Shown: positions 1 to 9,124 of the stretch, in pieces | Position numbering within the stretch: the stretch's first letter is position 1 | How the letters are laid out: every line of letters begins with the position of its first letter | Position numbers and translations under genes: made by a program | Source of the DNA: Boothiomyces macroporosus | Taxonomy: Eukaryota; Chytridiomycota; Chytridiomycetes; Rhizophydiales; Terramycetaceae | Direction: 5' to 3' | Assembly: GCA_027604185.1 (NCBI GenBank) | Contig: JADGKB010000160.1 | Location: 1-23,484, forward strand | Length of the DNA stretch: 23,484 nucleotides | Notes under the pieces: generated by a model | Database searches by the model: none | Told to the model about the DNA's origin: nothing | Seen by the model: only the letters and a program-made list of their open reading frames with translations

Positions 1-72
1 CTTCTTCCCTTCTCTCTCTTCCCCTTTCCTTTCTTCTCTCTTTCTCTCTCCTTCCTTCTTTTCCCCCTCCCA
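1..72. repeat. pyrimidine-rich low-complexity tract
   Basis: About 70 bases of almost uninterrupted C and T on the + strand (A-free until about position 73), built from irregular CTTC, CTCT and CCTT blocks. It is a homopyrimidine/homopurine tract, not a clean microsatellite. It touches the window edge, so its full length is unknown. It could belong to the regulatory region of a gene to the left or be a simple-sequence tract; nothing further can be decided from here. Confidence 0.85.
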
Positions 73-1354
73 GACCATGGCATATGGGCCGCCCTTTTTA
101 TATCAGCAGGTCACGTTGTCACAATGAAAAGTTTAAATTCTATAAATTCATGCACTCTATGGACTCCGGAAAGTAGGACTATCCAACCAGTAATTTATAG
201 ATTAATCAAGAACGTTAGGAGAACGTGTTTTCCATATTTATACCATTGATTTCAAAAAAAAGGGTAATTTTCATATGCCACAATCTGGCAAGTGAAACCC
301 CCCATTACAGGAAAAAATCACGCAACCAATTTTCTTATCGCGCAACTTTTTTTATTCGACAGTGAGCGTCTGTGCTTCTGACTATATCCGTAGTTTTACA
401 AAAACTGTGCAAATTAAATATTTACGTTAGAATGAGTAATAAGTTGGTCTTGAAAATCTTTTATCTTTTCATGGCTCTTATCTAGGTCCCAGTTATTTTG
501 AAACTGGTAACCGGGATTACCCAGCTCATTGGATATCTGCTAATCGCAATCATTAGTCATATTAGGAATACTGCCTAGCTTTGACTCTTTAGATAATTGT
601 TTATAGCTATTGACACGAGCTTAGTTTTGGCCGATACCCTAATCAATGAGTTGTTATTACTCCCAAGAAATTGTTGTTTGTTCGTTGATACGAGCGATAA
701 GACGGTCCTTGACCTCCGCATTGACTATTCTATGGAGCCACAATCCAGAAAATGATTCCATCAGAATATGTCAGTATCTTCAAGGGTTTCGAAAGTAATC
801 CGATAGTTTGGATATAACGATTTTATCAGATAGTAAGTAGACTAATGTTTGAAACTGGTAGATCATGAATGTAGATCTTGAAGAAACCATTCTTGGAATT
901 GCCAGATTAGAATATGAAGCTTCCCCGCACTTTTGTTTCGACAAAACAGTTAATCGAGAAACCTGGTTGATGAACTTTCAGGGAAACACACAATTATCAT
1001 ATTTTGAAAAAAGCATGGAATGATCACTGGCTACTCAGTTACTATTCTATACCGAAATGGCTTTTTCTTCATCATCCTTTAGTTATCGGCCAGTTTCCTA
1101 AAATTACGTGAGATAGCGATCTCGGATTCCCTCCGAATGAATCAGAATAAATTATATGCTTGGAAGGTTTAAGAATGCAGTTGGATTGTGATTGATTTTA
1201 CTGTTATAGTAGAATAGCGTGAATCTGTTCTCAACTTCATCAAATAGTCTTTTGGTGATAAACACAACCAATTGAACTACTATTCTTCATAAACTAACGA
1301 CATCAGTAACTAGATAAGTGTGTTAAAAATCTCGGAGAAATTTAACGCGTCGAG
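73..1354. other. long gene-poor region upstream of DRC7
   Basis: About 1.3 kb without a convincing coding region, unusually long here, where most intergenic gaps are under 400 bp. The longest ATG ORF I found by eye is 52 codons (865-1023, +). It has reasonable composition but no recognisable family and no compatible short introns around it. No tRNA or spliceosomal snRNA signature was recognised. Short inverted repeats around 482-578 are listed separately. The last few hundred bases presumably hold the DRC7 promoter, but I see no clear element. Confidence 0.5.
482..578. other. possible folded element (nested inverted repeats)
   Basis: CTAGG at 482-486 can pair with CCTAG at 574-578. Inside lie CCAGTT/AACTGG (489-494 with 502-507, 7-nt loop) and CTAAT/ATTAG (540-544 with 552-556, 7-nt loop). 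An alternative GGTAA/TTACC pairing (506-510 with 517-521) competes with the first hairpin. The stems are only 5-6 bp, so chance is a real possibility. No known ncRNA family was recognised. Confidence 0.15.
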
Positions 1355-4083
1355 ATGCTGGCTGAAGGAGTCAGCGAGCAAAATATCATTGAAGGAGAAA
1401 GAGAAATGACCAATGATGAAAATATTGATGAGCAAAAGAATCCAGAAGTAATATCAAAAGAAAACTCTCAAGAACAGATTCCCGACACCGTAGAACAACA
1501 TGAACAGCAATACATTGACCAGGAAGAAGCAAGGAGAGAGAAAATAAAACAAAAACTACTAGACAGGTCTCAAGTGCCAAAGTCCTATTATACTAATTCG
1601 CCAAGAGAAAATCTAATTCTACAATACACGTAAGTTATATTAATATAGCGAAAACTTTGACAGGCAATACACACAGATATATCCTGGTAGGAAAACATTA
1701 GCCTTACATCTCGAAAACGAATTTGGAATCAGAGTAATTTCAATTAATATAGAAATTTGTCTGTAGTACCATCCGGCCAACCAAATTGCAATTCAATGAA
1801 ATTTACGATTATAAATCATGTGCGGAGTTTGTAGCTGATTTTATAGAGTATCAACCACTGAACCCTTCTCATGAATTAGTAAGCATTTGTTAATCTAGCC
1901 CAAAATGCTGCCTTCACCAACCTACACAGTTGCCCTACAAAGTGGGAATTCGTTTGATATGGCGACATTGCTAGTCTCGCTTTTAATAGGTGTGGGATAT
2001 GACGCATACGTAGTATCTGGATACGCAACAAAGGCGGTTACACTGCTAGATCAGAGTAAAGCAAACGCAAAAGAACTGTACAACCTCGTACCAGAGCCAT
2101 TCAGAGTAAAAAAACAAGATGAAACTACTGAAGAAGTGAAAGCAAATCAAAAGTATAGAGTCAAGCCGCCAAAACAGCTTAAAAGTGCTTTTATAATGAA
2201 GCAAGAGGCAAAGTTAAAGCAGCTTAGAATACAGGAAGAGCAGAGATTAAAAGATTTGGCGATGCTTGTAATTTATACTAATCTAGGACCCTGATATTGA
2301 AGATGAAGATAGTCTTCGCGGTTTACGAATTCATGCCTGGGTACTGGTACTTCCTGGAAAAAGAGAGGTTTCCGAAGCGTTTTTTATCGAGCCAACAACG
2401 GGCAAAGTTCATGACTGCGAGCATGACCAATACCTCGGCGTTGAAAGTGTATGGAGCGCCTCAAATTACTGGGTGAATATGCAAATTTGTTACGACGGTC
2501 TCAAAGGAATTTCATTTGATTTGGGAGATAATGTAAAATGGGAATTTGTTTTGCTGGATAACACTGTTCCTGGACTAAAGCAAAATAAAGACGGTGACGA
2601 TGCAGCATCTGATGACGATGAAGAGGAAAACAAAATTAACGAAGTTGTTGATTTGCCACCCTCCTGGGTTTCAAACATTGACATTAAATTGGATCAGTTT
2701 GAATTGAAATGTCCAAGTGGTGGTAAAACAATTTACTACAAGAATGCGAAAAAAGTAAACTATGCTAAGATAGGAAATATTTGCTAGTTTTAACAGACCA
2801 GACGGCATGGTGAATAGAATCACATTCTATGAAAAGGATAAACTTTACCCGAATATGATTATCGAGATTTATGCAAATAGGAGGGATAAGCTGTTGCATA
2901 GAGTCCGGTTAAACGAGGTTGTGCATGAATTTTTCCATGCTGGTAGGAGCCACGGATTAAAGGAGCATATTATGGTAAATGGAAAGACCAAAGAAATGAA
3001 ATTCTATGGATCAGCTAGGCCTGACGGACTAGTAAATCGAACTGAAGATGTGCGAAAAGTACATTTAGCTAATTTAGGTGATTTTCCTATTCGAAGATCG
3101 CGATGACTTTTTGTGGTACAAGAGTGTTACTTATGAGCAAGTTGAAGTGGATGGAGTAATGACTCGAGGACCAATGATTAAAATGACTGAAAAGTTTCTT
3201 GCAAATCCAGGTTTATACAAACTAAACTAGAAAATACTCTAAAAGATATTGCGAAAAAGACTTACTTTTGGAAAGAAGAAAGAGTACGTTTTTCTAAACA
3301 TAGATCCGTATAAATTTCCATCTTGATCCTGGACGTATTGTTGCCTCCTTGCGAGAATATCGCAAACCGGCTGCGGATCAAAAAGGTCAGATTTTGGATA
3401 TTATCCAAGATTTTGAAGTCGATCCATACCAGAAACCAATGAAAAAGCAACACTTGTTTAGTCAGCTAACTGATTTACTTCGCACCGAACAACAATTTTT
3501 GCAGTCTATCAAAGTATATGAAAGAGAATTGAGTGATATCTTGCAATTACGAGCTGCCGAAGAGCAAGATGTATCTCTAGTTGTTTCAATCTACGACACA
3601 CTAAGAAATGAAACAAAGCTACCGATTGATGACCAAGGTGGCGAAATACATAAAGGAGATGAAGAAAACCAAAAATCAGTTGAAATCGATTACCTCTCAC
3701 CGTTCTTGATCAACTATGAAAACCCAGATAACTTGAGTAAGGAAGACATGGTTTCCATCAAAGATGCTTGTTTGAAATCTCTCCGCGAAAGATTAGTTGA
3801 AAAAGCAAATATAATACAAGGCAGGTTGGATGAAGTCACAGCTGAATATCAAAGAAGACAACTAGCGTACTCTCGAAATGCCGATTCAATGACTGTTGAA
3901 GATACCGAAGCGTATGTAAAGTTCTGCAATGAAGCGTTGTTCAAGATACACATTCTCGAAAAGCGTTTAGCAAAGGTGCTTGATATTTAATGTTAGCATA
4001 AAGAGAGTGCTCCTGAACGATATATTGAGCTTGATGGAAGGTTGCGTTCAGATCCAAGGCTTAGTGCTGCGTTTGGGCAATAA
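1355..4083 (+). CDS. DRC7: dynein regulatory complex subunit 7 (DRC7/CCDC135)
   Basis: DRC7 is a subunit of the nexin-dynein regulatory complex that links doublet microtubules and controls dynein in motile flagella. Exons: 1355-1629, 1649-1733, 1753-1878, 1899-2267, 2287-2754, 2774-3058, 3078-3210, 3231-3283, 3304-3975, 3997-4083. The nine introns are 19, 19, 20, 19, 19, 19, 20, 20 and 21 nt. The spliced product is 850 aa, close to human DRC7 (about 870). Each junction restores frame and family sequence, e.g. KFVCSTIRPTKL across intron 2 and KNAKKEIFASFNRPDG across intron 5. The transglutaminase-like core (SGNSFDMATLLVSLLIGVGY) follows intron 3. A charged coiled-coil stretch precedes intron 4, and the C-terminal third is helical. 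The last intron adds 28 residues (HKESAPERYIEL...) beyond an in-frame stop at 3988. The TAA stop overlaps AATAAA at 4079-4084. The first ATG at 1355 was chosen; the next in-frame ATG is at 1406. Confidence 0.95.
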
Positions 4084-4165
4084 ATTGTATTGTAATAATA
4101 TGTTTTGTGTTCTGATACCTGCCTTTATAGTACTATAGAGCAAATTGGGGGATTCTATTGTTTAT

Positions 4166-5111
4166 TTATAGCTTTAGACCAAGTTTAGGAGGCATAACGA
4201 TATCAGAATTGCGATTGGTTAATGTTGTTCTAGCAGTTGGATCTAGTGTTTGATGAATCTCTGGGAGCTGATATTCGTGCAGCTTTGATTGAATTCTTTG
4301 ATCGTGGTCTCTAATTTCAAAGTCTCTAGAAGCATTAAATTCAACTGAAGCAGTACGCATCACAGTGGTTGGCGTTGAAATGAGGTCCCTAGAGAAATCG
4401 CTTACTGACAAGTTGATTTTTGTTCTTAAAATATCCAAATCTGTATCTTTTTTGTTGGCCAGATTGTCGTGACTGCCAACAAGTGTATTAGAGGGCGAAA
4501 GTGCTTGATCGGTATTGATAGGAGTGGAAATGGGTGGATTCTTTACAATCACTGCTTGGAATTTCTTTTCCAGTTTATCCCATTTTCTTTTAGAGTACAG
4601 ACACCATCCCAGCACAGACAACAATGCAACACAGATAGCGGATACTATTAGTGCTATTATCAATACTTTGCTAGAACCATCACTGGGGCTGGAAACAGTG
4701 GTGGCGGTTGGTGAAGGTAAACTCGTTGTCCATTGTGGAATTTGCAGCTGATTTCCAGGTATGTCCAATGAACCAAAAGTGCCTGAACAATCAGGGTTTT
4801 TATAGCAGTTAACTGAATATCCACAGTTGGAGAAATGGTCTGGTGCGACTGTGTAATTCAACAAAGCACCACTCTTCAACGCACAAAAGTCCTTACCGTT
4901 TCCAAACAGCAAATAATGATCCCTATATTAATTACAGTTACCAGTGCGTACATGCAAGAGTGCTTGAGCAGTTAGCAGAACAGGAATTGACGTCAATATT
5001 GAATCCCTGAGACACGATATTAATAGAGTTGCTGAATGCGCAGTCTTTTGCCGATGACTGAGCTTCTACGATATCAGCCAGAAACGAAACAACTAATGCC
5101 CAGAAGCCCAT
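4166..5111 (-). CDS. PAN/apple-like single-pass receptor protein 1
   Basis: Exons are 5111-4942 and 4922-4166, with one 19-nt intron (GTAACTGTAATTAATATAG on the gene strand). The product is 308 aa. Splicing supplies a signal peptide (MGFWALVVSFLADIVEAQS) and completes a Cys-rich module about residues 24-102 of PAN/apple type (CTHWDHY, then CALK). A short Ser/Thr/Pro stalk leads to one membrane span at about 143-165, a basic stop-transfer (SKRK) and a cytoplasmic tail of about 140 aa ending in ARTTLTNRNSDIVMPP. It is a paralogue of the next gene: the pattern CGYxxxCxxxPxC...LDIxxNxLxIP is shared. It is probably a surface receptor or adhesin; the ligand is unknown. The stop overlaps AATAAA (4161-4166). 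Confidence 0.8.
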
Positions 5112-5201
5112 TCAAAGAATCGCAAGATTTTTTTTAAAGGTTCAGCCCAACCAACCTTTTTGTATTAATTTGGTATACGCGTCCTTGAACAAGATTCTTT
5201 A

Positions 5202-5948
5202 TTAATGTGTAAGTAAAATAGGAGGTTGCTCGTCAGGTATTTCGGACGTAGAGCGCAGTGTAGCTCTTTCTGGTTCATTTTGATTCAATAACAATGGTGG
5301 CTGTATGGAGTTGATAGTAGAGCTTTCCGTGTAAATAGGAAGTCTAGGTTGATTATTTAATTCAGAATTATGAATATAAACAGTCTGCTGGGGATGAGGA
5401 AATTCACCAGATTCTGGGCTGGTTCTAATTTCCACGGTTTTCAAGCTTTCGTTGCCACCAGATTCATGGTTCGAATTGAATTTAATTGTGTCTCTCTTTT
5501 CGAGTTGTATTGGTTGCTCAACTACCTTGTTCCTTTTAAATAGCCAAAATGAAATACCAACAGTAGCTAATACCGCCGCAACTATTCCGATTACAATTCC
5601 AATTGGAAAGGACCTTGCTTGATTATTTCCGGGAATGTAGAGGAGATTATTGTCTATATCAAGGTTGGAAAATGAATTATCGCACTTTGGACTGGTGGTG
5701 CATTTTGCATCGTAACCACATTCAGAGCCAGTGATGTTTGTTTGGTAGCCTAGCAGGTCATCCTTGAATAAATGGCAGGTAGAATTGTAATGTGCCCAGT
5801 GCGTACAAGTTGTAGAAGCTGTGCAAGACGCAATGCATCCGTCATAGCCCAGACTGGTAAGAGTATTAATTTCATTTGATTTGGAAGTAAATTTGCAGTT
5901 TGTTGCCATTATCCGTCCGTGAGTTGGAGTCAGTAGTAGGAAAATCAT
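5202..5948 (-). CDS. PAN/apple-like single-pass receptor protein 2
   Basis: Intronless, 248 aa. Reading in the same frame continues upstream to 5996, but 5948 is the first ATG and gives a short hydrophobic start (MIFLLLTPTHG), a weak but plausible signal peptide. The Cys-rich PAN-like module spans residues 17-90 (GCIASCTASTTCTHWAHY, CHLFKDD, SECGYDAKC), parallel to its neighbour. The membrane span is about 116-137, followed by FKRNK. The tail carries QPRLPIY, IQPPLLL, ERATLRSTSEIP and QPPILL. An A-tract element (CCCAAAAAAGCTGAT on the gene strand) lies about 85-105 bp upstream. The stop overlaps AATAAA (5198-5203). It is likely a surface sensor from a local duplication; ligand and partner are unknown. 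Confidence 0.8.
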   Translation of the reverse strand: MIFLLLTPTHGRIMATNCKFTSKSNEINTLTSLGYDGCIASCTASTTCTHWAHYNSTCHLFKDDLLGYQTNITGSECGYDAKCTTSPKCDNSFSNLDIDNNLLYIPGNNQARSFPIGIVIGIVAAVLATVGISFWLFKRNKVVEQPIQLEKRDTIKFNSNHESGGNESLKTVEIRTSPESGEFPHPQQTVYIHNSELNNQPRLPIYTESSTINSIQPPLLLNQNEPERATLRSTSEIPDEQPPILLTH

Positions 5949-6556
5949 AGCAGTTTTTGGAAATGGCTGGTATTTTAACTGGAGATGGCTTAGCAACCAA
6001 AGAGCACCGAAAAGTTAAAAATCTGTAGACAGGATCAGCTTTTTTGGGCTGGGACAAGCACTGGTAACGGTATTGTAATTTTATTTAACTGTTGAATGTA
6101 CCTAACCGTCTCTCTAGTTTGATGCTTCTTTTACAAGATTGATTTGTAGAGGCTCAACACATTTCCAGAACGTGAATAATTTTTAGACAGAAATTGGGTG
6201 AAGATGGCTCTAGTTGAAAAGAAGGTTTACATTATTACTTTTCTAAACCGCTCGCTGGGAATTGGTGTTTGATTCACGAGAAATTTAACATTATCAACTG
6301 TTGTGAATGAGTAACAGTCTGTTGATCTTTCAAGTAGTAGGCACCAACTTTTTGCGATAATCACCTAAAGTGAAATGTTAGCCCTTAGTGTTGAGTTTTT
6401 ATGGATATTACCTAACGGTAATCAAGAGAGTACAATCCGACCAATGCCAACGCAAATTCAACTAGTCTATTTATTGACCTTTATCTAAAACAACTCGTGT
6501 TCAAAGTGAATTATATACCATCGTAAGAATTGGTGTGTCAATATTTTGAACGACAA
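5949..6556. other. intergenic stretch
   Basis: About 600 bp between two minus-strand genes. Positions 6033-6053 hold the A-tract element upstream of the PAN-like gene at 5948. I found no ORF with a credible start, no short-intron signature and no RNA gene in the rest. Confidence 0.5.
6033..6053 (-). promoter_or_regulatory. A-tract promoter-like element upstream of PAN-like gene 2
   Basis: On the gene strand it reads CCAGCCCAAAAAAGCTGATC. A very similar string (GTGCCGAAAAAAGCTGAC) precedes the LRR gene at 13078-13095, and a TATA version (CTATAAAAAGGCTGAC) precedes both Cys-rich genes. Conservation at several unrelated starts suggests a core promoter or activator site. Inference only. Confidence 0.4.
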
Positions 6557-6778
6557 TTAAAGCGGACTTGCTTCTATGTTTACAATGACTGGTTGGTCCA
6601 ATACACACACTTTACTCGTTATCCTGCATGTACGACACACAAATAGAAATATCGCTACTATACAAAAGCATACTATAAGGTATTCAACCAAGTAATCTAC
6701 TCCTGAATCTATATTAGACAGCTCGTTGCTTATCGTTGAAGGGGAGGCAACTACTGTCGATGTTGGCAGGGAATTCAT
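6557..6778 (-). CDS. small single-pass membrane protein
   Basis: A 73-aa ORF from the ATG at 6778. The N-terminal 28 residues are Ser/Thr-rich (MNSLPTSTVVASPS...), followed by a hydrophobic segment about 30-48 (YLVEYLIVCFCIVAIFLFVC) and a short tail ending DQPVIVNIEASPL. No signal peptide and no family were recognised. An A-tract (GTGCGACAAAAAAAGAGGC, gene strand, near 6851-6869) lies about 75-90 bp upstream and resembles the element before other membrane-protein genes. It could be a small real gene or the remnant of a larger receptor whose ectodomain was lost. Confidence 0.4.
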   Translation of the reverse strand: MNSLPTSTVVASPSTISNELSNIDSGVDYLVEYLIVCFCIVAIFLFVCRTCRITSKVCVLDQPVIVNIEASPL

Positions 6779-7091
6779 TTTTATTCTTCCTGGAAATATT
6801 TGGAAAGCGTTTTCAATATCTTTCAGCCATTAAAGTTGTGGTGTCTTGAAGCCTCTTTTTTTGTCGCACATCATTTCTGAAATCATAAAAGTATTTTTTG
6901 GCTTTTATAAGGCTACGTGATGACTTGTATCACTTGTACGTGTTTAGGAATACTTTGATCGCGTACTGGCAGAGTTTTTGATTTGTACCAGTATCGTTAA
7001 TACCAGCTCTTCAAGTATCCTAACCCTATGCAAGCTATTGTAGATCTAAACCTTGCTTCTTTGGAGTTTCATCCCACCAAATTTTTTTGCA
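6779..7091. other. divergent promoter region (small TM gene / Maf)
   Basis: About 310 bp between divergent start codons. It contains the A-tract near 6851-6869 on the minus-gene side and CCTAACCCTATG (7019-7030) about 62-73 bp upstream of the Maf ATG. No other coding signal was seen. Confidence 0.5.
7019..7030 (+). promoter_or_regulatory. telobox-like CCTAACCCTA element upstream of Maf
   Basis: CCTAACCCTATG lies about 62-73 bp upstream of the Maf ATG at 7092. The same core lies about 80-97 bp upstream of the Csm1-like start in the same orientation relative to its gene (17365-17383). TTAGGG-type elements are known promoter sites for telobox-binding factors in fungi. Use here is inferred. Confidence 0.35.
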
Positions 7092-7680
7092 ATGCAAATT
7101 GTCCTGGCTTCTGGCTCACCTCGTAGAAAAGAGATTCTGGAAAGACTAGTAGTCGGTAATTAATCAGGGATTAGAATTTACTGTTCAAGTATCGGATTTC
7201 CCAGAAAACTTGACCAAAACGCTCCCACCACACGAATACGTACTACAAACAGCTACAGCTAAAACCCAATCGGTATACGACTTGAATCAAAGTGCTCTAG
7301 TAATTGGAGCAGATACGGTAGTCGTGCTAGATGATCAAATACTAGAAAAACCAAGCTCAAAAGATCATGCATTTGAAATGCTGAAGAATCTATCCGGAAA
7401 GCCGCATTTTGTATTAACTGCAGTTTGTCTAATTAAAGAGGGCAAAATACATTCATTTGTAGAACAGACACTGGTTACTTTTGGCGAATTGAGCGATCAA
7501 GAAATTTTGGATTATGTTGCTACTGGAGAGCCAATGGACAAAGCTGGCGGATATGGATATCAAGGATTGGGCTGTACACTAGTGAAAAGTATCGAGGGCT
7601 GCTACTACAATGTTGTTGGACTACCAGTTTACAAACTCGTCCAGCAATTGAAAGCCCTTGGAGTCGAGTTTGGGAAATAA
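7092..7680 (+). CDS. Maf/HAM1-like nucleotide pyrophosphatase
   Basis: Exons are 7092-7148 and 7168-7680, with a 19-nt intron GTAGTCGGTAATTAATCAG. The product is 189 aa, the usual Maf length. Maf proteins hydrolyse dTTP, UTP and modified nucleoside triphosphates to monophosphates and pyrophosphate, as house-cleaning enzymes; fungal and animal versions are cytosolic. Visible motifs: the N-terminal substrate loop SGSPRR (7-12), the catalytic-Asp segment GADTVV (66-71), KP at about 80, and YVATGEPMDKAGGYGYQG. Without the intron the SGSPRR exon would be missed. The TAA stop overlaps AATAAA (7676-7681). No ASMTL-type methyltransferase fusion is present. Confidence 0.93.
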
Positions 7681-7806
7681 AACTTGTTCTGATGTAGTTC
7701 ATGTTTACGTGTGACATTTTCTTTTGGTTGAAAAGACCAAGAGGTCTCTTTGTCACATTTCAGCGGGCTTTTTTCACCTTAAATACCACCAGAACTGCCA
7801 TTCACC

Positions 7807-8715
7807 ATGTTTAAACTAATACTACTGTTACTAATATCAATCATTTCAGCTCAGTCGGGCAAGCATGATCCAACGACAACCGTTCCCACCACTACCTCCC
7901 AACCGCCTCCAACGACTCCACCAACTACTACTACGGAGAATCACCCAGTAACTTCCGACAAACCACCGCCAGTAACTTCAAATTTGCCACCAGTTACAAA
8001 TAGCAATGGCCAAGTTATTAGCCAAACTGACTCTGGCACTTCCCCTTCTAGTTCTTCAAACAACAATGGAAATGGAAATGGGTCAAACCCTGGAGGCAAT
8101 AATAGCGACCAGAACAGCAGAATGAGCACAGGGCTAATTATCGGGCTCTCTGTTGGTCTTGGTGTGGTTTTCATTGGGATAATAATCTTGGCTTGCTGGA
8201 AGAGTAATGTCAAATCTCCTCTAAAAACCATTACTCCAATTAAAAGAGCTGAGCATTCGCCAACAATCAAACCGTTTGATCATGAAGCTAGACCGGCACC
8301 TTATTACAATCGCCAAGGGTCCCCACCTCAAGAAACACGAATAATTCAAGAAAGACGTCCAAGTCAGCCAGAAAGAGCCGCAAGGCCAGTTTACAATCAA
8401 CAGTACGCCGTTTACGAAACATATGAAGATTCGCCTTATGAAGATTCACCTTATGCTGGCCCTCGTTACAATGAATATTACAATCAAGACTACTATGAAT
8501 ATGAAACGAACAATGCTGATTTTGGTTCAACTAGTTTTGAAGAGCCTAAAATTGACGAGACTATTGAAAGGGGAGAAATTCCGATTATGAAGGCACATAG
8601 TGAAAGTGTCGTAGAAGATATACAACCACCGGTAATTAAACAAAGTCAGGCACAAGATACCTTGCACAGTATAGATAAAGGTACTTTACAACCACCGCTC
8701 TTGTCACCAAAGTAA
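7807..8715 (+). CDS. mucin-like single-pass membrane protein with Tyr-rich tail
   Basis: Intronless, 302 aa, from the ATG at 7807. Signal peptide MFKLILLLLISIISAQS. The ectodomain of about 90 residues is Thr/Pro/Ser/Asn-rich, hence presumably heavily O-glycosylated, with no folded domain. The membrane span is about 108-130, then WKSNVK. The long cytoplasmic tail contains a tyrosine-rich block with tandem YEDSP YEDSP, then IQPPVI...DTLHS...QPPLLSPK at the C-terminus, resembling the end of the PAN-like protein at 5202-5948. The architecture recalls fungal Wsc/Mid2-type wall sensors, but no WSC domain is present. An A/T-tract (CAGCGGGCTTTTTTCACC, 7763-7780) lies about 30-45 bp before the start. 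Confidence 0.8.
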   Translation: MFKLILLLLISIISAQSGKHDPTTTVPTTTSQPPPTTPPTTTTENHPVTSDKPPPVTSNLPPVTNSNGQVISQTDSGTSPSSSSNNNGNGNGSNPGGNNSDQNSRMSTGLIIGLSVGLGVVFIGIIILACWKSNVKSPLKTITPIKRAEHSPTIKPFDHEARPAPYYNRQGSPPQETRIIQERRPSQPERAARPVYNQQYAVYETYEDSPYEDSPYAGPRYNEYYNQDYYEYETNNADFGSTSFEEPKIDETIERGEIPIMKAHSESVVEDIQPPVIKQSQAQDTLHSIDKGTLQPPLLSPK

Positions 8716-8762
8716 AATATATTTGATTTTATACTTGATTTTATAGTTATTGGAGGGAATCT

Positions 8763-9061
8763 ATGACATTCTATGGAGCTTGCTTTTCGGTGATATTTCA
8801 TAACGTTTTGGTTCATTCATGGACTACTCCACGAGTTTATGGTATTCAAAGATTTTCTACAGACTTGCTTGACTCACTGTGGAAGCCTGACATTTATTGG
8901 TCAATAATCCTATTTTGAACAAAAATAGGGTTTCTATTACCAGTATTACCTCCAGAATTCCCACCAGTAGTGAGCCAAGAAAGCTATCTGCTTATTCGGT
9001 ACTGCAGCCAGATTCTACAATCGCCTCCGTTGACGAGAAACTATCTCCCAAGAATCATTAG
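8763..9061 (+). CDS. doubtful small two-exon gene
   Basis: The ATG at 8763 opens 46 codons (MTFYGACFSVIFHNVLVHSW...). Joining 8763-8899 to 8929-9061 through a 29-nt GT-AG interval gives 89 aa ending VDEKLSPKNH. The proposed intron is longer than any other here (17-21 nt), which counts against it. From 8928 a second frame also stays open for 64 codons up to a TAG at 9120-9122, so the choice of frame is unclear. No family recognised. It fills the gap between the mucin-like and DDT genes on the same strand. Confidence 0.25.
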
Positions 9062-9124
9062 TCAACAAGTCTCTGAATATCCGAATATCTCACCAGTCTA
9101 TTGCAACATTTTTTTTTCATAGGA

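Noticed and set aside
865..1023. 52-codon ORF (MNVDLEETILG...) in the gene-poor region
   Set aside because: Short, no recognised family, no flanking minimal introns that extend it, and expected by chance in 1.3 kb.
1630..1663. Longer 34-nt first intron of DRC7 ending at GACAG
   Set aside because: It keeps frame but removes ENFDR, which matches the conserved family sequence after QY; the 19-nt intron 1630-1648 fits both homology and the pattern of all other introns.
3349..3990. DRC7 ending at the in-frame TAA at 3988-3990
   Set aside because: A 21-nt GT-AG intron (3976-3996) bypasses this stop, adds 28 plausible family-like residues, and ends at a stop that overlaps AATAAA as in other genes here.
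5872..6057. Minus-strand ORF upstream of and overlapping PAN-like gene 2 (QPKKADPVYRFL...)
   Set aside because: No ATG at its start, it overlaps the signal-peptide region in another frame, and it runs through the A-tract element; no compatible splice sites join it to the gene.
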